Assembly: GCA_963619935.1 (NCBI GenBank)
Contig: CAVEYA010000038.1
Location: 1 to 38,585, forward strand
Direction: 5' to 3'
Source: RUG13091 sp963619935
Lineage (GTDB): Bacteria; Bacillota_I; Bacilli_A; RFN20; CAG-826
DNA length: 38,585 nt
Position numbers and translations under genes: made by a program. Positions 7,795 through 18,019 of the stretch are shown one piece after another (position 1 is the stretch's first letter; every line of letters starts with the position of its first letter). The notes beneath the pieces were generated by a model. The model was given only the letters and a program-made list of their open reading frames with translations. It was not told the origin of the DNA and searched no databases.

Positions 7795-8807
7795 TGGCGG
7801 TCACAATTTACGATATTGCCAAAAAATGCGATTGTTCGACTGCTACAGTCTCTAAAGCATTTAATAATTCTAATAAAATTTCTAAAGCTAAAAGAGAGCT
7901 AATTTTAAAAGTAGCGGAAGAAATGAATTATGTGCCAAGCGCTTCTGCAAAAGGACTTGCAAGTGTCAGCCATTCTACTAAATTAATTGCGGTTTTGCTT
8001 TATATTCAAGAAGAAAAGTCAATTACGCATGAATTATTTAGTTCCATTCTTAATTCATTTAGAATTGAGATGCAAAGAATGGGATATGATATTTGTTTTA
8101 TTGGTGAATTGAAGGAAGATTCTCCAATTTCTTATCTATCTAAGATCCGCTCAAGAGGTTGTGATGGAGTATTTGTTTTAAGTGCTAAAAAAGAAAATAA
8201 ATTAATCCAACAACTGCAAAAAGAAAATATTCCTTTGATTGCTTTTGATAATTATGATTTCCCTAATTTTATCACTAGTAATAATAAAGAAGCAGTTGCT
8301 TCATTAGTGGACTACCTTGTCAGTTTAGGACATAAAGATATTGCTTATATCAAACCACCTACAAGCGATGTGACTGACGCTCGTTATGATGGGTTTTTAG
8401 AAGGATTAAAAAGAAACAATATTCCTTTTGATGAAAAATTAGTTATTAATGGTAATTATTTTAATCATAATTCTACCAAGACTGATACTGATCAAGCTTT
8501 AAATCATGGTTTTAAACCAAGCGTTATTATGTACCCTGATGACTATTCCGCGATTGCTGGTATCACTTACTTAAAAGAATTGGGTTATAAAGTTCCAAAA
8601 GATATTTGTGTGACTGGTTTTGACGGCATTGAATTAACAGAATTTATTAGACCTTCTATCGTCACAATTAAGCAGAACACAAATGAACTAGGACGATGTG
8701 CGGCAAAAAATTTATATGCGCAAATAAATCATAAAATATTCGATAATCAAATAATTGTTGATACTAAATTAATTAAAGGTGACTCGGTCACTAAAAAAGG
8801 AGATTAA
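7794..8807 (+). CDS. LacI-family transcriptional regulator
   Basis: A 337-residue repressor of the LacI/GalR family. The N-terminal helix-turn-helix is VTIYDIAKKCDCSTATVSKA, with the hinge near ASAKGLAS. The remainder is a periplasmic-binding-protein-like effector domain (residues ~60-330, ending with the typical TGFDGIELTEFIRPSIVTI run). The true ATG at 7794 shares one base with the upstream TAA; an in-frame ATG 33 bases earlier only adds non-conserved residues. It most likely binds the GGTAAGCGCTTA operators at 2791 and 20651 and responds to an imported oligosaccharide or its breakdown product. It sits inside the operon it would control, so autoregulation is expected. Confidence 0.9.
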   Translation: MAVTIYDIAKKCDCSTATVSKAFNNSNKISKAKRELILKVAEEMNYVPSASAKGLASVSHSTKLIAVLLYIQEEKSITHELFSSILNSFRIEMQRMGYDICFIGELKEDSPISYLSKIRSRGCDGVFVLSAKKENKLIQQLQKENIPLIAFDNYDFPNFITSNNKEAVASLVDYLVSLGHKDIAYIKPPTSDVTDARYDGFLEGLKRNNIPFDEKLVINGNYFNHNSTKTDTDQALNHGFKPSVIMYPDDYSAIAGITYLKELGYKVPKDICVTGFDGIELTEFIRPSIVTIKQNTNELGRCAAKNLYAQINHKIFDNQIIVDTKLIKGDSVTKKGD

Positions 8808-8809
8808 TT

Positions 8810-10120
8810 ATGAAAAATTACAAAAAATTATTAGCAATTCCATGTGCATTAGGCTTATTAATGGCGGGCTTAACTGGTTGTAATACATCTAGTGGCAAAA
8901 CGATTACTATTTGGACATTCTCTAATGAATTAAGCCAAATTTCTAATAATTATTTCACTAAGGACACCGGTGTAAAGGTAAAAGTAGTCATTAAAGGTAG
9001 TGTGGCAAAAGTCGTAGCGGATTTTAATAACGCTTTACGTTCTGGTGTTGAATTACCAGATATTATCGCAGTGGAAGCGGCGAAGATTGCGGCGATTACT
9101 AATCAACCAGAAAACTTTATTGATTTAACTAATGTTGGTAATACTGAGCAAATGTATGATTACACGAAAAGTGTTGCATCAGCAGATGGCAAATTAATTG
9201 GTCTTGCTTGGCAAGCTACTCCTGGTGGATTCTTTTATAAGAGCTCTATTGCGGAAAAATTAGGAATTACTAGTGTGGAACAAATGGAAGCACAAATTTC
9301 TACTTGGGATGGTTATTTAGAATTAGCTAAAAAAGCGCATGAATATGACCTTAATCCTAGTAAAGATGGTGTACAATCCATTGCTATTAGTTCTTCTATT
9401 TCCGATCCTGTAAAAGTATTCCTTTCTGGTAGAGAAAATTCTTGGGTTGAAAATGGTTATTTACAAGAAGAAAAAATCATGTTCGGTGAAGGTAATGAAT
9501 TAACCACTGATAACTGTTTTGATGTGGTGCGTACATTACATAAAAATAATTATACTCACCAAACTGCTGACCGTTCCTCTGGCTATTTTGCGGATGTTGA
9601 ATCTAATAACACATTAGGTTTCTTCTGTTCATCTTGGGGATTAAATTTTGACCTTATTCCTAACGCTGGTGAGACTGCTGGTGATTGGAGAATGTGTAAG
9701 GCACCAAGTGATTATTTTAAAGGCGGTACTTGGCTTTCTATTCCAGCTAAAGCAAATAACGTTGACTTAGCTAAACAATTTATTGAGTATGTCACCACTA
9801 ATGAAACATTCTTAAAAGCACGCTGTGTTGAAGCAGGTGACTTTATGAATAATAAAAAAGTAATGAGCGAAGTAATTACTGATTATCAATGTGAATTCTT
9901 AGGTGGTCAAAACCATTTAGCTAAATTATACGAAGTAGCTGAAAACATTAATGGTAAATTAATTTCTCCATACGATTCTGACATTGATGATGCTTATCAA
10001 AACTGCTGTGCAAACTACGCACAAAATAAAGATTTAGAAATTGTTAATGCTCGTCAAAAATATCGTATTGAATTCCGTAACGCAGTTAGCGAAAAATTCC
10101 CAGATATTAAACTTCAATAA
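8810..10120 (+). CDS. ABC transporter sugar-binding lipoprotein
   Basis: A 436-residue extracellular solute-binding protein of the carbohydrate type (SBP_bac_1). It has a lipobox (LTGC, Cys24), an early KTITIWTFSNEL strand, PDIIAVEAAKIA, and GLAWQATPGGFFYKS, all typical of oligosaccharide receptors of CUT1 transporters. It captures glycan oligomers released at the surface and passes them to the two permeases encoded directly downstream. AAGGAGA within the end of the regulator gene gives a good ribosome site. The ligand is probably a xylo- or gluco-oligosaccharide, judged by the neighbouring GH10 and GH94 genes; the sequence alone does not show it. Confidence 0.9.
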   Translation: MKNYKKLLAIPCALGLLMAGLTGCNTSSGKTITIWTFSNELSQISNNYFTKDTGVKVKVVIKGSVAKVVADFNNALRSGVELPDIIAVEAAKIAAITNQPENFIDLTNVGNTEQMYDYTKSVASADGKLIGLAWQATPGGFFYKSSIAEKLGITSVEQMEAQISTWDGYLELAKKAHEYDLNPSKDGVQSIAISSSISDPVKVFLSGRENSWVENGYLQEEKIMFGEGNELTTDNCFDVVRTLHKNNYTHQTADRSSGYFADVESNNTLGFFCSSWGLNFDLIPNAGETAGDWRMCKAPSDYFKGGTWLSIPAKANNVDLAKQFIEYVTTNETFLKARCVEAGDFMNNKKVMSEVITDYQCEFLGGQNHLAKLYEVAENINGKLISPYDSDIDDAYQNCCANYAQNKDLEIVNARQKYRIEFRNAVSEKFPDIKLQ

Positions 10121-10125
10121 TTTTT

Positions 10126-11115
10126 ATGAATAAAGCAAACAAAATTAAAAGAAAAAGAAATCCAAATTCAGCATTAAATAAATATGCCTATATTTTTATT
10201 GCTCCATTTTTATTAGTGTTTTTACTCTTTTCGCTGTATCCAATGGTCTATTCCATTATCTTAGCGTTTCAAAATGCTAATTATAATAATCCAGGAGTGA
10301 CTGATTCTTTTAGTTTTGTCGTTCATTCAAGGCAATTTTGGCTGTCGTTTTTAAATACTTTAATCATCTTTGCTATGAACTTTATTCCTCAATTAGTGTC
10401 TGCATTATTTTTTGCCGTCCTTTTTACTTCCCGTAAAATAAAAATTAAGGGAAAAAAATTCTTTAGATTCGTTTATTTTTTACCAAACATTTTAACCGCT
10501 ACTACGGTTGCCTCAATGTTTATTTTATTAACTGAAAGAACACGCGTTATTGATGGCGAATTCTTTGGTGGTCCAATCTATGAATGGTTTATCAGCATGG
10601 GTATGAACCCTGAATTAAAACTTAATAATGACCCATGGTTAACACGTATACTGATTGCCTTTATTCAATTCTGGATGTGGTTTGGCAATTCCATGATTGT
10701 TTATATTTCCGGTATTAAAGGCATATCTGATGAAGTTTATGAAGCTGCTGATCTTGATGGAGCCTCATCTTGGCAAATATTTACTAATATTACTCTGCCT
10801 ATCTTGAAGCCGATTATGCTTTATTCGTTAATTACTTCTGTTATCGGTGGTTTACAAATGTTTGATATTCCAATGATGATCCATGGTGGGGAAGTTAAAA
10901 CTGGTTTCTTTGCAGGGCTTGATTCGACAAAAACAATCGCTATTTATATTTATGAATTTATGATGAATGAAGATTACTCTATTGCGGGTGCAGCATCGAT
11001 TATTTTATTCATCTTCTCATTGTTATTATCAATATTAATGTATTTCTTATTCTTTAAAGAAAAGAACGACGAAAAAAGAATATTAAAGAGGTTAGATGCA
11101 TATGAAAAGAAGTAA
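10126..11115 (+). CDS. CUT1 sugar ABC permease, MalF type
   Basis: A 329-residue inner-membrane permease with about six hydrophobic spans. The EAA loop that docks the ATPase reads YEAADLDGASSWQIFTNITL (from about residue 205), followed by LP. It pairs with the next gene to form the channel of a carbohydrate-uptake (CUT1) ABC transporter fed by the upstream binding lipoprotein. The ATG is 5 bases after the previous stop and has no visible SD site, so it probably relies on translational coupling. No ATPase is encoded in the operon; the MsmX-like protein at 22988-24430 is the likely partner. Confidence 0.9.
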   Translation: MNKANKIKRKRNPNSALNKYAYIFIAPFLLVFLLFSLYPMVYSIILAFQNANYNNPGVTDSFSFVVHSRQFWLSFLNTLIIFAMNFIPQLVSALFFAVLFTSRKIKIKGKKFFRFVYFLPNILTATTVASMFILLTERTRVIDGEFFGGPIYEWFISMGMNPELKLNNDPWLTRILIAFIQFWMWFGNSMIVYISGIKGISDEVYEAADLDGASSWQIFTNITLPILKPIMLYSLITSVIGGLQMFDIPMMIHGGEVKTGFFAGLDSTKTIAIYIYEFMMNEDYSIAGAASIILFIFSLLLSILMYFLFFKEKNDEKRILKRLDAYEKK

Positions 11116-11953
11116 TTCTCCTTTATCTTTAATAGTTAAAATCATTCTTTATATTGTTTGTATTATCTACGTTGTTATTTGCTTATTCCCAATCGTCGCT
11201 TTAGTGATTACGATGACTAGATCTAATAGTCAAATCATGAGTGGTTTTTCTTTTGAATTTGGTAATTCATTTTTTACTAACTTAGAAGCCTTTACTACGT
11301 TTGCTAATGAGTATAATTTATCCATACCAAGATCATTTTTTAACTCTTGTTTAATATCATTAACATCCACTGGATTATGTATTTATTTTTCCGCTTTAAC
11401 AAGTTATGCTTGCCATGTTTATGATTTTAAATTTAAAAAATTCTTCGAAAAATTAATTTTATTTTTAATTATTATTCCTGGTCAATTAGGGGCAGTTGGT
11501 TTTTTCCGCACAATTATGAAATTAAAATTAACTGACACTTATATTCCTTTTATCATTCCAGCGATAGCAAGCGCATCTACTGTTTATTTTTTAAGACAGT
11601 ATATGCGTAATAATTTTTCGAAAGAATATGTTGATGCTGCCAGAATGGATGGAGCATCTGAATTTAAAATTTTTAATATGATATGTTTGCCTTACATCAA
11701 ATCTGCTTTGGCCACAATGGCGTTGTTTGGCATTATTTCTAGCTGGAATAATTTTATGGGTCCTGCTACCTTCTTAACTAATCCAAAATTATTTACTTTG
11801 CCACAAGTTGTGTATTGGCTTTCTAGTTCAACATTTACTAATAAAGGTGCAATTTATGTTGCTACCTTCTTAACTACTTTACCTATGTTATTAGTGTACT
11901 TATTTATGTCAAAAGTAATTCTTAAAGGAACTTCTGCTGGAGGAATTAAATAA
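11096..11953 (+). CDS. CUT1 sugar ABC permease, MalG type
   Basis: A 285-residue permease with about six membrane spans and the EAA loop YVDAARMDGASEFKIFNMI (from ~residue 180). It is the MalG-type partner of the preceding permease. It overlaps that gene by 20 bases. Two ATGs are possible, at 11096 and 11102; GAGG at 11088-11091 serves either, and the shorter form would begin MKRSNSP. The C terminus ends in the membrane-proximal KGTSAGGIK, typical of the subfamily. The substrate is taken from context (beta-glycan oligomers). Confidence 0.9.
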   Translation: MHMKRSNSPLSLIVKIILYIVCIIYVVICLFPIVALVITMTRSNSQIMSGFSFEFGNSFFTNLEAFTTFANEYNLSIPRSFFNSCLISLTSTGLCIYFSALTSYACHVYDFKFKKFFEKLILFLIIIPGQLGAVGFFRTIMKLKLTDTYIPFIIPAIASASTVYFLRQYMRNNFSKEYVDAARMDGASEFKIFNMICLPYIKSALATMALFGIISSWNNFMGPATFLTNPKLFTLPQVVYWLSSSTFTNKGAIYVATFLTTLPMLLVYLFMSKVILKGTSAGGIK

Positions 11954-14613
11954 TGAAAAAACGCTTACTATTATTACCTGCTTTATTATTAACTTTATGT
12001 TCTTGTACAGGCAGTTCTTCTAAAAATTACATTTTAAAAGATAAATATAAAAACTATTTTTCTATCGGTGCGACAGTTAATGAATATAGTTTGGATTCTT
12101 CTTTAGTGACTAAACATTTTAATTCTTTAACCTGCGAAAACGCTATGAAATGGTCACAGGTACATCCTAGTGAAGGTACTTATCGTTTTGCAGATGCAGA
12201 TAAATATATTGATTTTGCTAAATCCCATAACATTGCCGTTCGTGGTCACGCTTTAGTGTGGCATGAAGCTATTGATAACTGGGTGTTTATGGATGGAGAC
12301 ACATATCGTAGTAAAGAAGACATACTAGAAATTGAAAAAGATCATATTCGTCAAACTGTTACCCACTTTAAAGATTCAGTATATGTTTGGGATGTTTGTA
12401 ATGAAGTGATTGATGAAAACACCACTCCATTAAATGAAGAGGGTACGAATATCTATCGTAAATCTGAATGGTATAACAACTGTGGTAGAGACTTTATTTT
12501 AACAGCGTTTCAAACTGCTGATGAAGTTTTAAGAGAATTAGGTATTAGAGATAAAGTTAAACTATTTTATAACGATTACGGTAACTCTAATCCTATTAAA
12601 AAAGAAAAAACTATCGCGATGCTTAAATGGCTACAAAGCGTCGATAGCAACATCATTGACGGTATTGGTTTACAATGCCATTATCATTTAGGTAGTTTTA
12701 ATGTTGATGATCTAAGACAATCAATTATTGATTATGGCGAATTAGGTTTAGAAGTACAAATCACTGAATTTGACTGTGAAATTTACGACAATAATTATTC
12801 TTATCAAAGTGGATATGAATATTACGATGAAGTTCCACAAGAAACTAAAGAAGTACACGCTAGTATCTATAATCGTGCTTTCGAAGTTTTTAGAGATTTA
12901 AAACAATATATCACCAATGTCACATTTTGGGGTGTTTCTGATGCAGTGTGTTACATGAATAACAACTCAAAATATAAATACTCGACTAATTTCCCATTTA
13001 TTTTTGATGTTAATGATCAACCAAAAGAATCTTTCTATGATATTTGTGAATTTGATGTTCCACTCGCTAAAAGAAAACATAATCCATATAGTAATGTGGA
13101 ACAGGAAATATCTAATAAATATTTAGAAGATGGTAATGATTTCCATATCGATGATTTTTGCGATGATGGAACCAATGCAATTGATTATCCAGAATATGAT
13201 GGAAGAGCTTACAAAGTTAAATATAATAAAGGTTTTGGTAAAGGGTACGCAAATATCAACACATCTGTACAAGGCCATTTAGCAGACTTTACATATATCA
13301 ATATTCTCGCGAAAGGCACACCAGGTAAAGGAATTACATTTAGACTTTATTATGGTGATACAGAAAACGAAGTGCATAATGTTTTAGGTGATGATGTTTC
13401 TTTCTCATTAACGGAAGATTATCAAATTCATTCATTGAAATTTAAAGGCACATTAAAAACTCGCGCTGACTTGATGCGCACAATCGCGATATTCCCAGAA
13501 ATTGGTAATGAAAATGTTTCTGGCACATTCTATTTTCAAGATGTTTGGTTTTCTAAAACCCTTCCTAGTAACGCAACATTAGAAAATCCTGGTGTTGATT
13601 CTGGTGACACAACTGTCACTGTGAATGGCTGGTCAACTCAAGCCTGGACAAAATATACTTTATATAATGCAGGTAATAATTATACCGGTGTTACTTATAA
13701 ATCGGCGGCAGAATGGGCTTATATTGAAAAAGATATTGAGATTAATAATAACGAAAATACCTTAACTTTTGCTTTTGAAAATTTAATTGAAAACGACAAA
13801 TATTCTATTTCTTCAATTCGTTTTATGCTTAGAGGCGATGTCTCTAGACACGTCGATGAAGGTGTTGAATATGAATATGATGAATACTATGGTGGTATCT
13901 TCTATTCATATAACGCCTTAAAGAAAGGTGAATTCCAACCTGATGATAATGGCTTGGTGACAATTAAAGCTTCTTTGAATGACGCTTTAGAACAAATTGG
14001 TTCCCATCATGAAACTGGTTATCGTTTAGTGTTATTAATAGAATCTCATCCAGAAGATTATGATATTTATGGTTTATATCCTTCTGGAAAAATGATTATT
14101 CATGATTTTACTGTTTCCTATGAAGAAGCTAAAGTAGATCCATATTCACAATACGGAACCTCTTATTACACATTATCTGATAAAGATGGTGTTGATAAAA
14201 ACGTTAAATACAGTAATATTTCTGGTTCTGATTATTGGCCAAGATTAGTCAAGAAAATTACTACAACACATAGTGACACGATTGAAGTGGTTATTAAAAA
14301 TAATTTATCCACTGAAGTTGTGATGAATGTACATGCTGGTATTTATTCAGATGAACGAAGTGATTCTGCAAACAATATGTTTTACCCATTATGGGCAAAT
14401 AATAATTGGTCAAAAAATAAAGATGGTTATTATACAGACGGTCAATTATTTACGATTGAAGGAAATGGAGAAATTACTATCTCTATTAGTTGTGATGAAA
14501 ATACATTAGCCACTGATTCGATTAACTGTGTGCAATTCTTATTTGATAATTGCCGCGGTGATAGTCTCAAATATAGTGGTGACTTAGATATTGTTAAAGT
14601 TGAAGTAAAATGA
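11953..14613 (+). CDS. GH10 endo-beta-1,4-xylanase lipoprotein with C-terminal binding modules
   Basis: An 886-residue surface lipoprotein (Cys18, LCSC). Residues ~30-370 form a GH10 catalytic barrel: FNSLTCENAMKW, GHALVWHE, the acid/base Glu151 in VWDVCNEV, and the nucleophile Glu272 in VQITEFD. The remaining ~500 residues are beta-rich and look like up to three carbohydrate-binding modules (~380-535, ~540-715, ~725-886), of families that cannot be named with confidence. GH10 enzymes cut xylan and sometimes mixed-linkage glucans, releasing short oligomers. The gene shares one base with the upstream permease stop and has GGAGG 9 bases before the ATG. It ends in TGA overlapping the next start (ATGA). 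Confidence 0.92.
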   Translation: MKKRLLLLPALLLTLCSCTGSSSKNYILKDKYKNYFSIGATVNEYSLDSSLVTKHFNSLTCENAMKWSQVHPSEGTYRFADADKYIDFAKSHNIAVRGHALVWHEAIDNWVFMDGDTYRSKEDILEIEKDHIRQTVTHFKDSVYVWDVCNEVIDENTTPLNEEGTNIYRKSEWYNNCGRDFILTAFQTADEVLRELGIRDKVKLFYNDYGNSNPIKKEKTIAMLKWLQSVDSNIIDGIGLQCHYHLGSFNVDDLRQSIIDYGELGLEVQITEFDCEIYDNNYSYQSGYEYYDEVPQETKEVHASIYNRAFEVFRDLKQYITNVTFWGVSDAVCYMNNNSKYKYSTNFPFIFDVNDQPKESFYDICEFDVPLAKRKHNPYSNVEQEISNKYLEDGNDFHIDDFCDDGTNAIDYPEYDGRAYKVKYNKGFGKGYANINTSVQGHLADFTYINILAKGTPGKGITFRLYYGDTENEVHNVLGDDVSFSLTEDYQIHSLKFKGTLKTRADLMRTIAIFPEIGNENVSGTFYFQDVWFSKTLPSNATLENPGVDSGDTTVTVNGWSTQAWTKYTLYNAGNNYTGVTYKSAAEWAYIEKDIEINNNENTLTFAFENLIENDKYSISSIRFMLRGDVSRHVDEGVEYEYDEYYGGIFYSYNALKKGEFQPDDNGLVTIKASLNDALEQIGSHHETGYRLVLLIESHPEDYDIYGLYPSGKMIIHDFTVSYEEAKVDPYSQYGTSYYTLSDKDGVDKNVKYSNISGSDYWPRLVKKITTTHSDTIEVVIKNNLSTEVVMNVHAGIYSDERSDSANNMFYPLWANNNWSKNKDGYYTDGQLFTIEGNGEITISISCDENTLATDSINCVQFLFDNCRGDSLKYSGDLDIVKVEVK

Positions 14614-15644
14614 TCATCAATAATCTTACTAATTCACCTTATATTTTCTTAATGGGTAGACACTATTTAAAAGATGGTTATACCCATTTAGATTTTTCTG
14701 GTGCATATTTTAAGGTAACTTTTGTGGGCACATCTTTAAAAGTTAATTATGTAGCTAGTAACACAAATGATGATATTAATCGTCCTTATGTTGCTATTTT
14801 AGTGGATGGTAAATTATCTAAAATAGTTGGTTTAACAAAAAAAGAAGATACATTAATTCTTTTTACTAGTGACCAAAAAGAAAAACATACGATTGAAGTA
14901 ATCAAGAATAGTGAATGTCCAGTTAGTCATGTTGGCTATAAAGACTTAATTACCGATGGTGAATTTTTGCTTAGTGAGATAAGAAATAAATTAAAAATCG
15001 AAATATTTGGTGATTCCGTTACTTGTGGGTATGGAATAGACGCTAAAAAAGAATCAGATACTTTTAAAACTAAAGAAGAAAATTATTTAAAATCTTATGC
15101 TTATTTATTATCACAAAAATTAAACGCGGATATATCTAATGTTGCTTGTGGTGGTTTTCCAATTAATAAAAGTCCATATTCTGAAGCTTATAAAATATTC
15201 CGTATTCCAGATTTATTTTCGATTGCCTCATTTGACATTAATTCTACTTTAGATAATGCGCCAAAATGGGATAATCAAAAATTTATTCCAGATATAGTCA
15301 TTATTAATTTAGGGGCAAATGATGGGCCATATATTAATGAATTTAATGATGATAATGTTCGTCAAGAACGTCTTATGGCTTTTAAAAATAAGATAGAAGA
15401 ATTTATTCAGCTAATAAAAAATACTTATCCATTAGCGAAGATAATTATTATGTCTAATCTAATAAAATTAGATGTAGATATCGATCAAATTTTAGACCAA
15501 GTAGCAAATGAAAATAACACTTATCGATTTATTAGTAAGGCATATTTATTAGATGGTATTAGACCAGCAGGACACCCAAGCGAAAAGATGCATATTTATG
15601 GGGAAGAAGAATTAGAACAGTTTATACGAGGCAATATATTATGA
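14610..15644 (+). CDS. cytosolic CE2-like SGNH carbohydrate esterase
   Basis: A 344-residue protein with no signal peptide. Residues ~1-120 are a jelly-roll-like domain (GRHY, HLDFSGAYFKVTFVG). Residues ~125-344 are an SGNH hydrolase: Ser136 in FGDSVTCGYG, Asn237 in LGANDG and His322 in GHPSEKMH. This two-domain order is that of carbohydrate esterase family 2, in which a Ser-His dyad removes acetyl groups, typically from xylo-oligosaccharides. Lacking an export signal, it would deacetylate imported oligomers in the cytosol, complementing the secreted SGNH protein of the same operon. It overlaps both neighbours by 4 bases (ATGA), so the block is tightly coupled. Confidence 0.85.
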   Translation: MIINNLTNSPYIFLMGRHYLKDGYTHLDFSGAYFKVTFVGTSLKVNYVASNTNDDINRPYVAILVDGKLSKIVGLTKKEDTLILFTSDQKEKHTIEVIKNSECPVSHVGYKDLITDGEFLLSEIRNKLKIEIFGDSVTCGYGIDAKKESDTFKTKEENYLKSYAYLLSQKLNADISNVACGGFPINKSPYSEAYKIFRIPDLFSIASFDINSTLDNAPKWDNQKFIPDIVIINLGANDGPYINEFNDDNVRQERLMAFKNKIEEFIQLIKNTYPLAKIIIMSNLIKLDVDIDQILDQVANENNTYRFISKAYLLDGIRPAGHPSEKMHIYGEEELEQFIRGNIL

Positions 15645-18019
15645 AATATGGTGAATTTGATTTAAAAAATAAAGAATACATTATCAATAGTGTGGACACT
15701 CCATTACCATGGATTAATTACTTAACCAATGGTGAACTTTTTTCTTTAATCTCTAACTACGGTGGTGGTTATTCTTTTTATAAGGATGCAAAGTTAAGAA
15801 GAATTACTCGTTTTACTTATAATTCTCCAACAAGAGATAATAATGGCAGAATGCTTTATATCAATGATGGAGAAGAAATCTTTTCCCCATGCTTTTATCC
15901 TAGTAAGACACCTTTAGATTTTTATTCTTGCCATGTTGGCTTGAACTACACAAGATTTGTGAGTAAAAAGAATAATATCTCGATGGATTTATTATGTTTT
16001 ATTCCACAAGATATGAATGTAGAAATTAATAAATTAGTAATTAAAAATGATTCTGAACAAACTAAAAATCTTGTCATTACTAGTGCAATAGAATTCTGCT
16101 TATGGAATGCGATGGATGATATGACTAATTTCCAACGTAATTTCTCCACTGGTGAAGTGGAAATTGAAAATAATGTTATTTACCATAAAACAGAATACCG
16201 TGAAAGAAGAAACCATTATGCTTTCTACGCCACAAACGATAGTGATACTTATGAAACTGACCGTGATACTTTTTTAGGCAAGCATCACGATTATAACGCT
16301 CCTATTGAAGTTATTAATAATCAGTTATCAAATAAGATTTGTTCTGGTTGGTCACCTATAGGAGCTTTCCAAAAGAAAATCACATTAAAACCAAATGAAG
16401 AAATTACTCTTATTTATTTATTGGGTTATGTGGAAAATAAGGAAGAAGAAAAATTTATTGCGCCTAATATTATTAACAAAGTTCACGCTTATGAAATTAT
16501 TGATAAATACTTAAATGTTAGTAACATTGACAAAGCCTTCAATAATTTAAAAGAACAATGGGATTTAACATTATCTACTTATCAAATTAAATCTAGCGAT
16601 GAGAGACTTGATACGATGGTTAATGTATTTAATCAGTATCAATGTATGATGACTTATTATTTATCGAGAAGTGCCTCATACTATGAATCTGGTATTGGTA
16701 GAGGAATGGGATTCCGTGATTCTTGCCAAGATTTATTAGGCTTTGTGCATTTAAAACCGGAATTAGCGAGACAAAGAATTTTAGATATTGCCTCAATTAT
16801 GAAAATAGATGGTTCAACTTGGCATCAATATCAACCTTTAGATAAAAAGGGTAACGCTGATATTGGCGGCGGTTTTAACGATGATTCGCTTTGGCTAATC
16901 GCTGCTACATACGCTTATTTGGCCGAAACAGGCGATTACAGCGTTCTTAATGAAAAGATTGCCTATAATTCAAGCGACACTTTAAACGGCTCTCTATTAG
17001 AGCATTTAGAACATGCTTATCAATATACATTAGACCATTTAGGACCACATGGACTACCACTTATTGGGCATGCGGACTGGAATGATTGTTTAAATTTGAA
17101 CTGTTTCTCTAAGGAGCCTGGTCAATCTTTTCAATGCTTTGAAGGCAAAGATACTGGCGTTGCTGAATCAATTTTTATTGCAGCAATGTTTGTAAAGTAT
17201 GGACAAGAATATAGTGAAATATTAAGGCATATTAATAAACCTTATGAGACAGCGGTTGAGCAAGTTAATAAAATGAGAGAAGCTATCTATCAATATGGTT
17301 ATGATGTGGATCACTTCTTAAGAGCATATGACGCATTTGGCCATAAGGTTGGTTCTTATGAAAATAAAGAAGGACAAGTCTATATTGAACCGCAAGGAAT
17401 GTGTGTAATGGCTCACCTTGGTTTAGAAAATGGATTAGCTAGTAAAGCGTTAAAAACAGTGGATGAAAAATTAAATAGTAAATATGGTATTTGCTTATTA
17501 ACGCCTTGCTATAGCCAATATCATTTAGAATTAGGAGAAATTACTTCCTATCCACAAGGCTATAAAGAAAATGGCGGTATATTCTGTCATAACAATCCTT
17601 GGATTATGATTGCGGAATGTATTAACAATAATCCAGAAAAAGCTTTTGAATATTATCAAAAGATTACCCCTTCTTATATTCAAGACATTAGTGATATTCA
17701 TAAAACTGAACCATATGTGTATTCACAAATGATAGCTGGTCAAGAAGCAATTAATTTTGGTGAAGCAAAAAATTCTTGGTTAACAGGTACTTCCGCTTGG
17801 ACTTTTGTTGCGGTTAGCCAATATATTTTAGGCGTTAGACCAACACTTGATGGATTACTAATTGAACCTAAATTACCAAAAGATATAAATAATGTGTGTG
17901 TTGTGCGAAAATTCAAAGGACACACAATACATATCAATATGCAAAATAAAAATGCATTTAAATTATTAACTAATGATGAAATTAATAAAGGTGAGGAGAA
18001 TATTTATGTCAACTTATAA
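15641..18019 (+). CDS. GH94 glycoside phosphorylase (cellobiose-phosphorylase type)
   Basis: A 792-residue cytosolic protein matching GH94 phosphorylases in length and motifs. It has the N-terminal NYGGGYSFYKDAKLRRITRF beta-sandwich region, then the (alpha/alpha)6 barrel with GRGMGFRDSCQD, HADWNDCLNL (D479-D482, the block carrying the general acid) and ENGGIFCHNNPW. GH94 enzymes split beta-linked disaccharides or oligosaccharides with phosphate, giving an alpha-sugar-1-phosphate and saving ATP. Cellobiose phosphorylase is the closest general type. The operon context with GH10 raises the possibility of another beta-disaccharide, including a xylo-disaccharide. The ATG overlaps the esterase stop (ATGA), and the 3' end overlaps the next gene by 14 bases. 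Confidence 0.88.
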   Translation: MKYGEFDLKNKEYIINSVDTPLPWINYLTNGELFSLISNYGGGYSFYKDAKLRRITRFTYNSPTRDNNGRMLYINDGEEIFSPCFYPSKTPLDFYSCHVGLNYTRFVSKKNNISMDLLCFIPQDMNVEINKLVIKNDSEQTKNLVITSAIEFCLWNAMDDMTNFQRNFSTGEVEIENNVIYHKTEYRERRNHYAFYATNDSDTYETDRDTFLGKHHDYNAPIEVINNQLSNKICSGWSPIGAFQKKITLKPNEEITLIYLLGYVENKEEEKFIAPNIINKVHAYEIIDKYLNVSNIDKAFNNLKEQWDLTLSTYQIKSSDERLDTMVNVFNQYQCMMTYYLSRSASYYESGIGRGMGFRDSCQDLLGFVHLKPELARQRILDIASIMKIDGSTWHQYQPLDKKGNADIGGGFNDDSLWLIAATYAYLAETGDYSVLNEKIAYNSSDTLNGSLLEHLEHAYQYTLDHLGPHGLPLIGHADWNDCLNLNCFSKEPGQSFQCFEGKDTGVAESIFIAAMFVKYGQEYSEILRHINKPYETAVEQVNKMREAIYQYGYDVDHFLRAYDAFGHKVGSYENKEGQVYIEPQGMCVMAHLGLENGLASKALKTVDEKLNSKYGICLLTPCYSQYHLELGEITSYPQGYKENGGIFCHNNPWIMIAECINNNPEKAFEYYQKITPSYIQDISDIHKTEPYVYSQMIAGQEAINFGEAKNSWLTGTSAWTFVAVSQYILGVRPTLDGLLIEPKLPKDINNVCVVRKFKGHTIHINMQNKNAFKLLTNDEINKGEENIYVNL

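Noticed and set aside
7936..7945. AAGCGCTT core inside the LacI gene as a third operator
   Set aside because: Only the 8-base core is present, flanks do not match, it lies within coding sequence and has no -10 box near it.
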